Shown: in pieces, positions 52,451 through 62,827 of the stretch | Layout of the letters: each line of letters begins with the position of its first letter | How positions within the stretch are numbered: the first letter of the stretch is position 1 | Program-made: the position numbers and the translations under genes | The notes under the pieces: generated by a model | What the model was told of the DNA's origin: nothing | The model's database searches: none | The model's input: the letters and a program-made list of their open reading frames with translations, nothing else | From: Picocystis sp. L7 | Lineage: Eukaryota; Chlorophyta; Picocystophyceae; Picocystales; Picocystaceae | Direction of reading: 5' to 3' | Assembly: GCA_020975725.1 (NCBI GenBank) | Contig: QXJR01000012.1 | Location: forward strand, 523,501-587,500 | Length of the DNA stretch: 64,000 nt

Positions 52451-53386
52451 GTTCTTTTTTTTTCGGCAGGCCTCTTGTCAACTTGTGCACCTCACCTCCA
52501 AATGTCGGTGACGGACGTTTGGGAGTGGCAACGGACAGCCACGCATGCCTACCATTTGCGACGGACCGGGAAAGGTATGCGCAGTCTCCGGCGCCGCTTA
52601 CGTACCCTTTGATCGCGCGCAACCAGCCGGCGACGCAGCCGTCGTCGGCACAGGCCGTTTGGAACCCGATACCTTTCCTCCCCAAGAGGGAGAATATTCT
52701 TCAAACGTTGTTGCTACAGGGGCGGTATATTTGTTGTGTCCCTTGCGAGCAGTTCATGACGTCTTTCGAACCATACATTCGCACAATATTGATATGCAAA
52801 GGGTCTTCCCTACCTTCCCTTGAGCTCAAGATGTTAGTCCACGCTTCTATTTCCGCAATTTCCATCAATCAAGAAGCTCATTGTCTAAACTTCATTGATC
52901 ATTTGGACCTTGTATACATTCAAGAATTGTTTTTTGTTCCAGACAAGTTTATACAATGAGCTTCTTGATTGATGGAAATTGCGGAAATAGAAGCGTGGAC
53001 TAACATCTTGAGCTCAAGGGAAGGTAGGGAAGACCCTTTGCATATCAATATTGTGCGAATGTATGGTTCGAAAGACGTCATGAACTGCTCGCAAGGGACA
53101 CAACAAATATACCGCCCCTGTAGCAACAACGTTTGAAGAATATTCTCCCTCTTGGGGAGGAAAGGTATCGGGTTCCAAACGGCCTGTGCCGACGACGGCT
53201 GCGTCGCCGGCTGGTTGCGCGCGATCAAAGGGTACGTAAGCGGCGCCGGAGACTGCGCATACCTTTCCCGGTCCGTCGCAAATGGTAGGCATGCGTGGCT
53301 GTCCGTTGCCACTCCCAAACGTCCGTCACCGACATTTGGAGGTGAGGTGCACAAGTTGACAAGAGGCCTGCCGAAAAAAAAAGAAC
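52451..53386. repeat. Central palindrome, 434-bp arms, probable two-way promoter
   Basis: Left arm 52451-52884 and right arm 52953-53386 are complementary at a constant coordinate sum (105837), with no mismatch in the stretches compared by eye. Homology extends eight more bases inward with one mismatch, leaving a spacer of about 52 bp. Each arm reads outward into one gene and carries the same 79-codon open leader that starts MGRKGIGFQTA and a GTGAGG splice-donor-like site. Confidence 0.9.
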
Positions 53387-53484
53387 GGGGCACCTGGTGC
53401 CTTGGACGTGCCCATTACAACGTGCACTTGCTCAACAACAACGAACAAAGCCAGCCAATTTGTGTTTCCTTGCATCCTTGAGTC

Positions 53485-54147
53485 ATGGATGATGCTGAAT
53501 ATGAGGTAGAGCAACACACTGCCCTCGGATTTAAGTTAAGGAAGAAAACTTTGCGTACGATCGACTCAGGATTGGAAAAATTGAGGAGCGCATGCGAAAA
53601 AGACGAGAGGCTGGATGTGATTGTCCTGCTATCAAAGGACGGAATCAGCGAAGTTGCAGTGTGTTCCCGAGATGTGGAAGGTATACCGATTGCCCAACAT
53701 TGGAAAGAGGAAGGAGGGCATATGATTCGTGAATGTAAAAAACGAGCACGCTCGATACGTGCACTTCAACGTGGAGCTGACGTTAATAGGTCCCTTTGCA
53801 TTGATGAACAGTGTGCAGCGGTGCGTATTTGTCAACGTGCAATTGTAAGTGGAATTCCAGGGAAATCAAAAACACTTGCTTTTAGACGTTTAAATGTTAC
53901 GAAAGATGAGCTCCACAAAGAACAAAAAGTTATACTTGCACAACATGCACCATGGTGGCCATTTGACAAGCATGGGTGGCAATCTTTCGACCGCCCGAGT
54001 ATACAGCAACGAGAGCAAGCAAAGGATATGTTAGAACTTTTCATCCAACACATGTCCCCTGCTCAAGTAAAGGAGGTACTCCGGCACACGAAATCTTGGA
54101 GTGAATTGGATATCTTTGAGTATCTCGCTAAAAGGCTCACACATTAG
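53485..54147 (+). CDS. Unrecognised 220-aa protein of the KDZ element
   Basis: Starts MDDAEYEVEQHTALGFKL at 53485, just outside the right arm of the palindrome. It is intact, mixed charged, with VIVLLSKDGISEVAVCSRD, IRALQRGADVNRSLCIDEQC and a C-terminal helical part QREQAKDMLELFIQHMSP. I do not recognise a domain. A TGA at 53479-53481 separates it from the in-frame leader in the palindrome arm, so the leader is either untranslated or spliced out. Its position opposite the transposase suggests an accessory role in transposition or silencing escape, but that is inference only. Confidence 0.65.
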   Translation: MDDAEYEVEQHTALGFKLRKKTLRTIDSGLEKLRSACEKDERLDVIVLLSKDGISEVAVCSRDVEGIPIAQHWKEEGGHMIRECKKRARSIRALQRGADVNRSLCIDEQCAAVRICQRAIVSGIPGKSKTLAFRRLNVTKDELHKEQKVILAQHAPWWPFDKHGWQSFDRPSIQQREQAKDMLELFIQHMSPAQVKEVLRHTKSWSELDIFEYLAKRLTH

Positions 54148-54415
54148 TACAAATGTATGCATAGGAATCAAAGATGAGAATTCTTTCTTAAACATCCTCA
54201 GAAACCAGCTCGCAAGAGATAGAAGGATTTAAAGTGATCCATATTGCAGTAGCAAATGGCCACAATATCCACACGACACCATACCACACCCCCTAAAAAA
54301 ATCTTAAGGAAAACACCAATGTTCACCATACAATTTCAGATACAAAACAACAAGAGAATGCAAAAAACTATTGCAACTTGCGCTTCCATGCTCTTAGAAT
54401 GCCTGAAAAAACGCG

Positions 54416-55114
54416 TCCTGAAGCTCCTGCGCGAGCTGTAGGACGGCCTCGAATCGTCGAGCAGCAGCGTCCTGGAGCTCCTGCACGAGCTGCAGGACGG
54501 CCTCGAATCCTCGAGCAGCAGCGTCCTGGAGCTCCTGCACGTGCTGCAGGACGGCCTCGAATCCTCGAGCAGCAGCGTCCTGGAGCTCCTGCACGAGGTG
54601 CAGGACGGCCTCGAATCCTCGAGCAGCAGCGTCCTGGAGCTCCTGCACGAGCTGCAGGACGGCCTCGAATCCTCGAGCAGCAGCGTCCTGGAGCTCCTGC
54701 ACGAGCTGCAGGACGGCCTCGAATCGTCGAGCAGCAGCGTCCTGGAGCTCCTGCACGAGGTGCAGGACGGCCTCGAATCGTCGAGCAGCAGCGTCCTGGA
54801 GCTCCTGCACGAGCTGCAGGACGGCCTCGAATCCTCGAGCAGCAGCGTCCTGGAGCTCCTGCACGAGCTGCAGGACGGCCTCGAATCGACGAGCAGCAGC
54901 GTCCTGGAGCTCCTGCACGAGGTGCAGGACGGCCTCGAATCGACGAGCAGCAGCGTCCTGGAGCTCCTGCACGAGCTGCAGGACGGCCTCGAATCGACGA
55001 GCAGCAGCGTCCTGGAGCTCCTGCACGAGGTGCAGGACGGCCTCGAATCGTCGAGCAGCAGCGTCCTGGAGCTCCTGCACGAGGTGCAGGACGGCCTCGA
55101 ATCCTCGAGCAGCA
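54416..55114 (-). repeat. Right 54-bp minisatellite array (about 13 copies), inverted
   Basis: Same unit as 47941-49254 but on the opposite strand, next to the right terminal repeat. All six frames are open. The copy number is about half that of the left array. Confidence 0.95.
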
Positions 55115-55421
55115 GCCTCCCATCACGTACGATTTTGCCTTCTCCCTCTACATGGAGGTCCACCAGATCATCCTGTGTCGAGGGGCCGGCGCAGAGGTGC
55201 GCGTTGATCACTCGTGCGCCTGTGCGCGGGTCCGATGTTGTCCCGAGCCGCGCCATGATCGGCGCTGCTCGTGGACACCCCGATGGAATCCCGATTTTCC
55301 CCTTTTCCCCACTTTGCTGCATATTGAGCATATGCAGCACCCCCCCTTGAGAGAGACAGTGTGGGAAACGTTTGCTGTTTCTGTGCCTTTAATTCAATTG
55401 ATTCGACACTATCCCTAATTG
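55115..55421 (-). repeat. Right terminal inverted repeat of the KDZ element
   Basis: Complement of 47634-47940; the hairpin lies at 55316-55338. The last bases read CTATCCCTAATTG, against CAGTAAGGGATAG at the left. Confidence 0.9.
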
Positions 55422-55429
55422 TCCCAGGG

Positions 55430-56494
55430 AGAACGAGACGTGGCTACAGGGGCGGAAGGAAGGGAGGGTGGGAGGCACCGGACGGATAGGGGACACGTTC
55501 CGACACGACCAAGGGGACCGGGGTCGCACGCAGGTTGGCATGCAACCCCGGGAGTGCATGGGACGGAAGAACGTGCCACGAGAAGGAAAGACGTTCCTCG
55601 GATCCGGAGAATATCCTTTCATCGCAGGCCAGAAGCTGTGAAACGCATGCGCAATACGCCAAGCACGCGTACCCACACGATCGAACGATTGTGCCTTCGA
55701 AAAAGACAAACTTCATGGTAGAAACTGCATCCAAGACAAACTCCTCGAATGCTTCTGATGAATGCATTGGACAAGGTTGAGGACCGCTAAAGCGAAGTGT
55801 AACAACACATTGTCTTCTCATGCTTGTCTTGCTTAAAAGTTGCCATGTTTTGTCTGCGGAAGCGCTTTTTCTAGGAGCATGCAAAAGGCAACGAATGAGA
55901 GGGCCCAATAAGTTACGAAATATCTAGCGACACGAGGGAGTGTGGCCATCTTTGAATTGTTAGGCGACTCTTCGTACTGCAACGCCACGTAAGCATGAAA
56001 GCCGGTGCGGACATGTGTTCCTACAACAATACTTTTGTCCGATTCTGTGGACGGTGCATGCCACCTGTAAACCATCGGTCAAACCTCCGATGTTTTGAAC
56101 GCCCTCGGGATTTCGTAGTGATTGTAGGAAAGCTCTCCTTGACGAGACGGGGGCGATCCTGTTCATCCATGGTCCGCGTTCTTGGCCAACATCGGTCGGT
56201 TTCATCGTCTTGTTTTTCCTTCTCAAGACACGTCTTTTCTCGAGGCTCTTGATTTCTTCATCCTCCTTCTCGCAAGTCGGTCGGGCTCTCTACTTCCCTT
56301 ATCTCTTCTACGGTGGGAGTACCATCCGATGTGGATCGAATCCGTCTGTTCTGAGTGCTGTTTGATCCGCGATTTCTCCGCTCCGCGTCCTGGTCGCGAA
56401 ACGACCTCGTCCATCACCTACGACCAGAGAGAAGAAACTCCCCATACGCCCGTTCCCCCGCCTCTCGACCGATGCGTTGTGATCTTCACAAAAG
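55430..56494. other. Intergenic region upstream of VPS41
   Basis: About 1.07 kb between the KDZ element and VPS41. Several short open frames exist on both strands, but none has a family match or clear splice signals. The last 200 bp are presumably VPS41 leader and promoter (GTGGATCGAATCC near 56331). Confidence 0.4.
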
Positions 56495-59245
56495 ATGGCG
56501 ATGGCGACACGCGCGGAGTTCGGCGACGCACACGGCGCGCAATCGGTGGATTCGGACGGTATCGCTTCTCCACGAGATGATGCAGAGGTGGAGGAAGAGG
56601 AAGAAGAGCCGAGGTTGAAGTACCAGCGCCTGGGAGGAAGCCTGCCGGACCTGCTGTCTTCGCCAACCCAAGCAGCCAGCTGCTTGGCGGTTTCGGACAA
56701 GCTCCTCGTGCTGGGAACGCGCGCTGGGACCGTGCACCTGCTCGACGTCAAGGGATACCAAGTCAAACGTCTGCAAAAGCACGAGGCATCCGTGGTGGAC
56801 GTGTGCTGCGATCGGAAAGGAGAGTACGTGGCCAGCTGTGCAGCCGACGGGAGCGTGTGGGTGCAGTCCTTGTACACGGACGAATCGGCGCGTTTCGAAT
56901 ACAACGGTCCGTTGAGTGCGATCGCATTGGATCCAGAGTACGCGTCAAAGGCATCCAGGAGGTTCGTGGTGGGAGGCGAAGCAGGAAAATTGTGGATGAA
57001 CAACCGAGGGTGGCTGGGAACGAGAGACACTGTGCTTCACCATGGGGAAGGGCCGGTACAGAACATCGAGTGGTGTGGGAATTTCATCGCTTGGGCAAAC
57101 AACGTGGGCGTCAAGGTGTTCGATTCAAGCACCAGCCAAAGGGTCGGGTTTGTAGATTTACCAGACAACAGTCTGCACCCAGAACTGTACCGTCCACAGA
57201 TCGTGTGGAACACACCCAACACCCTGATTGTGGCTTGGCCTCATGCCGTCAAGGTGGCCAAGCTGCGCACCGTCAATGACAGACTTGCACCTGGAGGAGG
57301 AAGCGTACTGCGGCCATCGGGAATACAGGTGGCCTTGGAGATTGCCGCTTCTTTCACCACCGACTACCACATTGCAGGAGTAGCGCCGTTCGAGAAGGAT
57401 TACCTTCTCTTAGCCCACGTGGCAGGTCAACAGGGCACAGGATCAGAGCGACCTGAAATTCGGATTGTTTCGAGCTTGAACTGGGAAATCTCTTCAGACG
57501 CACTGCCAATCAGGGGGTATGAGCACAATGTAGCAAGTGATTATCAGCTGGCTTCATGGCAACCCTCGCAATCGTGGGCAACAGATGACAAAGGGCACGT
57601 TCTAAATGGGCAGGCGTCCAAAACGAGGGGTCTTTACACAGCAGAAAACGAGCAGGAGTCACTGTACTTCATCGTTTCCCCCAAAGACATAGTTCAAGCT
57701 CGGAAAACAGATGTCGAGGATAATATTGCCTGGCTTGTCTCTCATGAGAAGTTTGCCGAGGCTTTGAGGATGGCGGAGGAAGCAGGGGAAAGGATAAGAA
57801 AATCTACGATTGATAGCACGTGGGATCTATACCTGCAATCCTTCTTGGAAAGCGAAGATTATGAAGGGGCAGCAAAAATGTGCTCTAGGTTGCTAGGCGA
57901 TAATGCTGCAGCATGGGAACGCTGCGTCTTTGAGTTTGCACATCGAAGAAAACTCCCCATCCTCGTACCTTATGTTCCAACTGAACAGCCAAAGCTACGG
58001 TCGGGTGTGTACGAGATGGTCCTAAAATCTCTCATTGCCAGGCCAGAGCAGCATAAAACTCTCCTCTTCTGCATACAATCTTGGCCCAAAAGTACGTACA
58101 GCCAGGCAGAAATAACCTACGTACTAGAAGAAGAGATACAGCAGGAGGAACGGGACTCTATTGAATTGAAGGGAGCACTTGCAGAATTGTATATGCTGAT
58201 GGGGATGAAAGAAAAGGTGTTCTACTTGTTCCTTGAGCTGAAGAGAACCCAGGTATTTGACTTTGTTGAGCAAAATGGGTTGTACTCATTGGCCGCAAAG
58301 AACGTGAAGCCACTTTTCTCGGTGGATGCGAATAAGGCAATGAAATGGTTGGTCGACCATGCAAGTGAACTCCCGCCCTCAGAAGTCGTTCCACAGATGT
58401 CAGAAAAAAGTGCATCAGTTGACGCGCAGAGAACGCTATTGCAGTACTTGCACAAGCTCTACCAGACTGGTCTTGCAGCTGCAGCAGAATTTGCTGATCT
58501 ACAAGTTCGTTTGTATGCCGAATTCGATCGTGAGCACCTAATGCCATTCTTGGTGGGGAGTCATCACTATCATTTGGATACCGCCCTCAAAACATGCAAG
58601 CACTTCCGCTGTGTGAGGGAAAATGTGTACATATTAAATAGGATGGGAAACCCAGAAGCAGCCCTTTCAATGATTTTGAACCATATTGAGGACGAAATGA
58701 GCATCGAGGATGCTCTGGAGTTTGTGAAGGAACAGCGAGACCGGGGACTGTGGGAATTCCTCATAGAGCATAGCTTACAGAGTCCTACTCTGGTCAGCCA
58801 GCTCCTTGACCATGTCGGTGGAGTGGAAGCGGTGGATCCGTTGCAGCTGTTGGAGCGCATTCCTCCTGGGATGCATATTCCACACCTCAGAGATAAGGTC
58901 ATCCGCATTATCGCAGACTACCGCACACAGCTCACGCTTTGTTCAGGTGCGTCGCAGGTTTTGAGAAGAGACTGTGTTGCACTGTCAGCACGGTATCTTA
59001 CACAGGCACAGGTTGGCATGCATGTAGGAGCAAGATATTTCCAGGAAGAAGCAGTGACTTTCTTGCACTGCAACATGAAGTGTAGCATATGCCTGGGGCC
59101 TCTGTGCAAGAAGGATGTGGTCATATTCTTCTGCACCCATGGCTACCATTCAGACTGCTTGTCAGAGTTTACGTCCTCCGGCGAACATAGTGCATCACAG
59201 AAGGCATGCATTGTTTGCAACGCGACAATGGGAAGATCAAGGTAG
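56495..59245 (+). CDS. VPS41: HOPS subunit VPS41 with C-terminal RING
   Basis: An intronless 916-aa protein. It starts MAMATRAEFG, then an acidic leader (EVEEEEEEPRLKYQRLGG) common to VPS41. WD40-like blades follow (LLVLGTRAGTVHLLDVKG, ASVVDVCCDRKGEYVASCA, VGGEAGKLWMNNRGWLG). The middle and end form a clathrin-heavy-chain-repeat solenoid. The C-terminus is a RING-H2 finger with CSICLGPL, CTHGYHSDCL and CIVC. VPS41 is the HOPS subunit for late endosome/vacuole tethering, with Rab7 and AP-3 contacts. It converges with TM9SF, 42 bp between stops. Confidence 0.93.
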   Translation: MAMATRAEFGDAHGAQSVDSDGIASPRDDAEVEEEEEEPRLKYQRLGGSLPDLLSSPTQAASCLAVSDKLLVLGTRAGTVHLLDVKGYQVKRLQKHEASVVDVCCDRKGEYVASCAADGSVWVQSLYTDESARFEYNGPLSAIALDPEYASKASRRFVVGGEAGKLWMNNRGWLGTRDTVLHHGEGPVQNIEWCGNFIAWANNVGVKVFDSSTSQRVGFVDLPDNSLHPELYRPQIVWNTPNTLIVAWPHAVKVAKLRTVNDRLAPGGGSVLRPSGIQVALEIAASFTTDYHIAGVAPFEKDYLLLAHVAGQQGTGSERPEIRIVSSLNWEISSDALPIRGYEHNVASDYQLASWQPSQSWATDDKGHVLNGQASKTRGLYTAENEQESLYFIVSPKDIVQARKTDVEDNIAWLVSHEKFAEALRMAEEAGERIRKSTIDSTWDLYLQSFLESEDYEGAAKMCSRLLGDNAAAWERCVFEFAHRRKLPILVPYVPTEQPKLRSGVYEMVLKSLIARPEQHKTLLFCIQSWPKSTYSQAEITYVLEEEIQQEERDSIELKGALAELYMLMGMKEKVFYLFLELKRTQVFDFVEQNGLYSLAAKNVKPLFSVDANKAMKWLVDHASELPPSEVVPQMSEKSASVDAQRTLLQYLHKLYQTGLAAAAEFADLQVRLYAEFDREHLMPFLVGSHHYHLDTALKTCKHFRCVRENVYILNRMGNPEAALSMILNHIEDEMSIEDALEFVKEQRDRGLWEFLIEHSLQSPTLVSQLLDHVGGVEAVDPLQLLERIPPGMHIPHLRDKVIRIIADYRTQLTLCSGASQVLRRDCVALSARYLTQAQVGMHVGARYFQEEAVTFLHCNMKCSICLGPLCKKDVVIFFCTHGYHSDCLSEFTSSGEHSASQKACIVCNATMGRSR

Positions 59246-59287
59246 ACGAAAAAAACAAAAGGCAGAAGCATTTACATTGCAGGATTT

Positions 59288-61391
59288 TTAATCTTTCTTG
59301 ACGCCTTCATAAATTTTTGTGACAAAGAGCGAAGCCGATTCTAAACCGATGAGACCCCCGACGAGACCAAGCACCGATGACGCAATGAACATATAATTCA
59401 TGAGCAACCAGTGGGTCAAGGCAGTCCCACCTGGCATGCTGTTCATCAAGTACAGTGTGGTGAAGAAGTATATAGGCACAGCCACAGATGCCGGCATGCT
59501 CCATGCCCTCCAGTGAAACTTGTAATCCTCTGCACACAAGGTCAAGTAAACAGTGATTATGGCTACTTCAGCACAGCAAATTGTGAAGAGTAAAAGAAGT
59601 ACCATAATAAAGCCAAAGATATACACAAACTCTTGGAGCCAGATCTTGCTTGTGATGTAAAAGACATGCACAAACAGCATTGAAAACAAAATACTTGATG
59701 AGCAGACCAGCAAAAACCAGTCTTGAATATACCACGGCTTCTCTGGGATCTGACGAGGGATTTGGTTCACTTTGCAAGGAGGAACTTCTTCCTCTTCACG
59801 AAAACCGAAATACCCTCCCAGGAAGGTAAGAGGAACAGAAATTCCAAACCAAAGCAAGCAAAGCGTAAACATTGCGGAGAAAGGAACGGCTCCAGTAGAT
59901 CCAGCTTGCCACAGTGACAAGTTCATAAAGAAAAACTGCCCAAAGTAGACGCTCGGAATGAGGAACGCTGTCCCGAAGATCACAGCCTTGCGATTGAGGC
60001 CCTTGAATTTCTTGTACAGAGATGAAGCACAGTGGCCTGCACTATACCCAAAGATGGAAAAGAAAACAAACGAGCTGCTAAGGAGAACCCCACGGTTGGA
60101 AGGGCTGAAGAATCCGAAGAGGGAAATGGTGACGACCAGCACAAGTACCCAAAAGAGCTGTGATCCCGTTCCACACAGGATTGAGAGCATTTCGGGATGC
60201 CGCGGCGGGCGAAACACATCATGTGCAACCACTTTCCAACCAGTAGACATGTTGATATCTGCACCGAAGTCCAGCTCGTCGTCGAGTTCCTCGGCCGCAT
60301 AACGAGCAAAGTCCCGCTTGACAGCACGAATAACAATCAACGCCACCACAAAGGAGAGGCACAATGCAACAGCCAAAGAGTTGATGATCGATGCCCAGTT
60401 CATTTCTGTCTCCTGCTTGTCAAGGGCCAACAGGTGATCCCACCTCGTCGACCAGGGTTGCTCTGTCTTGTACCAGCGAACCGAGTAGGTGAAGGTTACT
60501 TTTCCTTTTGCTTCTTGTGCTTGGTAACCTTCTTCGTTCATGCAATCTCCTCCTGCAGGATCACCATGCTGTATGCTTTTCGAGCTGACATAAACATAAA
60601 TGATGCGGCCCGTCACATCGTCCTCGACCTCTCCGGGAAGGTTCATCTCGATCATATTTTCTGCCCTTCCTTTTGGATGGTAAGCAATCCAGAACGTGAT
60701 GTGGTTGGTGACAAAATACTGCTTTCCGTATTTGACACCGATTGGGAACCCTCTGCCATCTTGCACCATCACTTCTTCTCCGGTGCCGTCGCTGGTGGTA
60801 GCCTCCACCAGGTGCACGGCAGGCATGTTATCCATGCGGAGATTCGCTCTGTACTGGTCTTCCTTCAGGAGGGCTCGGAACCTCCTGTACTTGGGGTGTT
60901 GTTCAAAGTTATCGATGGTACAGAGCACGGTGCAGGTCTGGTTTTTCAAGAACGGCAGGTCGTATTCCGAGTTGTGCAATGCGTCTCCCGAGAGCGCCTG
61001 CGGAACGTTCGACGTCGATTGCGTCAAAGGAAGGGTCAGCACGGATGTTGTTGCACGTCCACTCTTCCGGGCATGGTTTCGTTTCTTCGTTTCCATCTCT
61101 GGGCCGGTGGGAGGTCGCTTCAGGTCTCACCTCTCCGAGGTTCTGGGCGAAGGATTGCGGTCCATCTTCCGGTTCGCAGAACGGGATGCTGTAGAAGTCG
61201 TAGGGGATGTGCGTCGCACTGCTGCTGAGCTTGGCCGCTCGAACCGGCACGCGTTCTCCTGCTCGCCAATCCACGGGATGGATGCCCGGCAAGTAGAAGG
61301 CCTTGCACGGTCCCACGAGCACCGCCAACGCCGCGACCTTCGTCCATCGGTTCCACGTGCGCCTGTCCCACGTTCGGATCGGATCTTCCAT
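59288..61391 (-). CDS. TM9SF: Transmembrane 9 superfamily protein (nonaspanin)
   Basis: Exons 61391-61131 and 60997-59288 give 656 aa, typical for TM9SF. The 133-bp intron (GTGAGA..CCGCAG) joins FAQNLGE to ALSGDALHNSEYDLPF. A hydrophobic signal (VAALAVLVGPCKA) precedes AFYLPGIHPVDWRAGE, the mature family start, and SSATHIPYDFYSIPFC. The luminal domain carries IDNFEQHP. Nine membrane segments follow, with HDVFRPPRHPEMLSILCGTG (linker), GYSAGHCASSLYKKFKG and KPWYIQDWF. The end has GLIGLESASLFVTKIYEGVK, including the KxD-type Golgi retention tail (KKD). It is a Golgi/endosome protein. Confidence 0.93.
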
Positions 61392-61602
61392 GGCGATCGG
61401 TCTCCCTGGGAGCTCCTCGCGGCGTGGATCGAAGCACGCGTCACGCGTCGCGAAAGCGTTTCGAAATGATCGTCGATCGAGGTCGATCGAAGTCGACCTC
61501 CCCGAAACGGATGTGGGCCATACCCGTACCCGTCCAAACGGACGTCGGAGGGTCCCTTCCCAACACGCCGGGACCCGGGAACGGGGGGAAAAAGGGGGGG
61601 GG

Positions 61603-62306
61603 GACTGAAAAATGGTCCCCCAAGGGGCTGAATTTCGGTCCCCCCCCCCCTCCAGATGCACGTTCGAACAGATGCACCCCACTCGATCGACTTAACCCAT
61701 TGTTTACAAAGGGAAGACGGGGACAATCGAAAAGAACGGAACGGCCACAAACAAGAAGGTCGATTCGACACCAACAAAATCGTCTGAAGGTTCCTGCTTT
61801 GGGTCATGCCTCACGTGGCCCATTTGGAAGCGAATTGTACATCACGTGCTCCGAAAAAGGGATGCAACATGGAGGAGTGGCAACGTGAACTTGCAGACGT
61901 CTTGTCATGGAACCACCACGTGAGGCTTCGAGACGCTTTCAACGCGGCATCCTTGAGATCACATGAAGATCGTCTTGCATTTGTAGTGTGCGTGGATGAG
62001 AGATGTTTTGTACATCCATTTTGTTCTCCCATGAAGAACCTAGAAGCGAGGAGAACTTGCATCAACGGTGCCCAGAGACGGAAGTGAATGACCTCGTGAT
62101 CACCCACTAGGTTTATTTTCGTTGCTCAGACCCACGTTCTTCCCCGTTCCTATCGTTTCTTGCATGGCAGTTCCGTCCCTCTTCTTGTTTCCCCGTCTTC
62201 CCTATGTAAACAATGGGTTAAGTCGATCGAGTGGGGTGCGTCTGTTCGAAAGTGCATCTGGAGGGGGGGGCCAAAATTCAGCCCCTGGGGGGACCATTTT
62301 TCAGTC
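61603..62306. mobile_element. Non-autonomous inverted-repeat element (about 704 bp)
   Basis: Arms of about 116-120 bp, 61603-61722 and 62191-62306, are inverted copies with scattered mismatches and small indels. Shared blocks are GACTGAAAAATGGTCCCC at the ends, a G/C homopolymer run, GTGCATCTGGAGGGGGGG, TAAGTCGATCGAGTGGGGTG and TGTAAACAATGGGT. No clear target duplication is visible next to the G runs. The middle holds a 93-codon open frame (61806-62087) without a known domain. It looks like a MITE or fold-back element. Confidence 0.6.
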
Positions 62307-62727
62307 GCAACCGGGGGGGGCACACCCAGGGACGGTCACGAGCCGTAACGAGAAACGGGTGTGGGGGAAACGGATGTGGAAGGATCCGATCGGGGCACGG
62401 GGGACAAGGTGCCTCCACCTTGCAGGAACACATTCATGGAACAAAGATGTCGAAACGATCGAATCAACACCGGTGATTTCGGGCATGCACAAGCGTGCTC
62501 GCGTGGAAACGGTGCTGCCAGCATCCCGGGAGGCGTAAGGAGCGCCCAGAATGAAGGTCCAGGCCAAAACATGTTCATGCATGGGAGAAACACACCCAAA
62601 GCCCGAGGCTGACACCGGAGCACAGCCCGTTGATGAGACCTGGGATAAATGCCCGAACTGCTGCTGGTGGGCCTTGCCTGGACAGGAACAAAAGGTACGG
62701 CCAACGTGGAAATGCCCTGAAAGAGCC

Positions 62728-62733
62728 TTTATT
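62728..62733 (-). terminator. Poly(A) signal of the acetyltransferase gene
   Basis: AATAAA on the minus strand, about 95 nt past the stop at 62828. Confidence 0.45.
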
Positions 62734-62827
62734 TGAAACGACGGGAACCTAGCATCCGAAACAGCGTACCTCAACGCGCTCAGCAAACCATCATCAACAC
62801 GGATCTACCTTGCTTCTGTCGAACCGC

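Larger units (their letters stand above)
47634..55421. mobile_element. KDZ-type DNA transposon, 7788 bp, with 8-bp target duplication TCCCAGGG
   Basis: Direct TCCCAGGG copies lie at 47626-47633 and 55422-55429. The ends are inverted repeats of about 307 bp that start CARTWAGGGATAG. Inside are mirrored 54-bp tandem arrays, a transposase gene (-), an unrecognised 220-aa gene (+) and a central palindrome. Pairing of left and right ends keeps a constant coordinate sum (103055), so the terminal repeats have no net indels. An 8-bp duplication, a long cysteine-rich transposase with a SWIM-like zinc site and the DDE layout fit the Kyakuja/Dileera/Zisupton group better than hAT, which also makes 8-bp duplications but has a different C-terminal domain. 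Near-identical ends suggest recent movement. Confidence 0.85.
61392..62827. other. Intergenic region with an inverted-repeat element and homopolymer runs
   Basis: Between TM9SF and the acetyltransferase. The first 200 bp contain GATCGTCGATCGAGG motifs near the TM9SF start. The element 61603-62306 is listed separately. From 62307 to 62727 there is GC-rich sequence with no recognised gene. Confidence 0.5.

Noticed and set aside
53152-53481. 109-codon frame at the right palindrome arm as a separate gene
   Set aside because: It is the mirrored leader also found upstream of the transposase, so it is more likely untranslated or spliced leader.
54336-55418. Long open frames across the right minisatellite
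   Set aside because: Same explanation; they mirror the left array frames.
47634-55421. hAT transposon as an alternative, given the 8-bp duplication and CA-starting ends
   Set aside because: No hAT dimerisation domain at the C-terminus; the DDE spacing and cysteine clusters fit KDZ.
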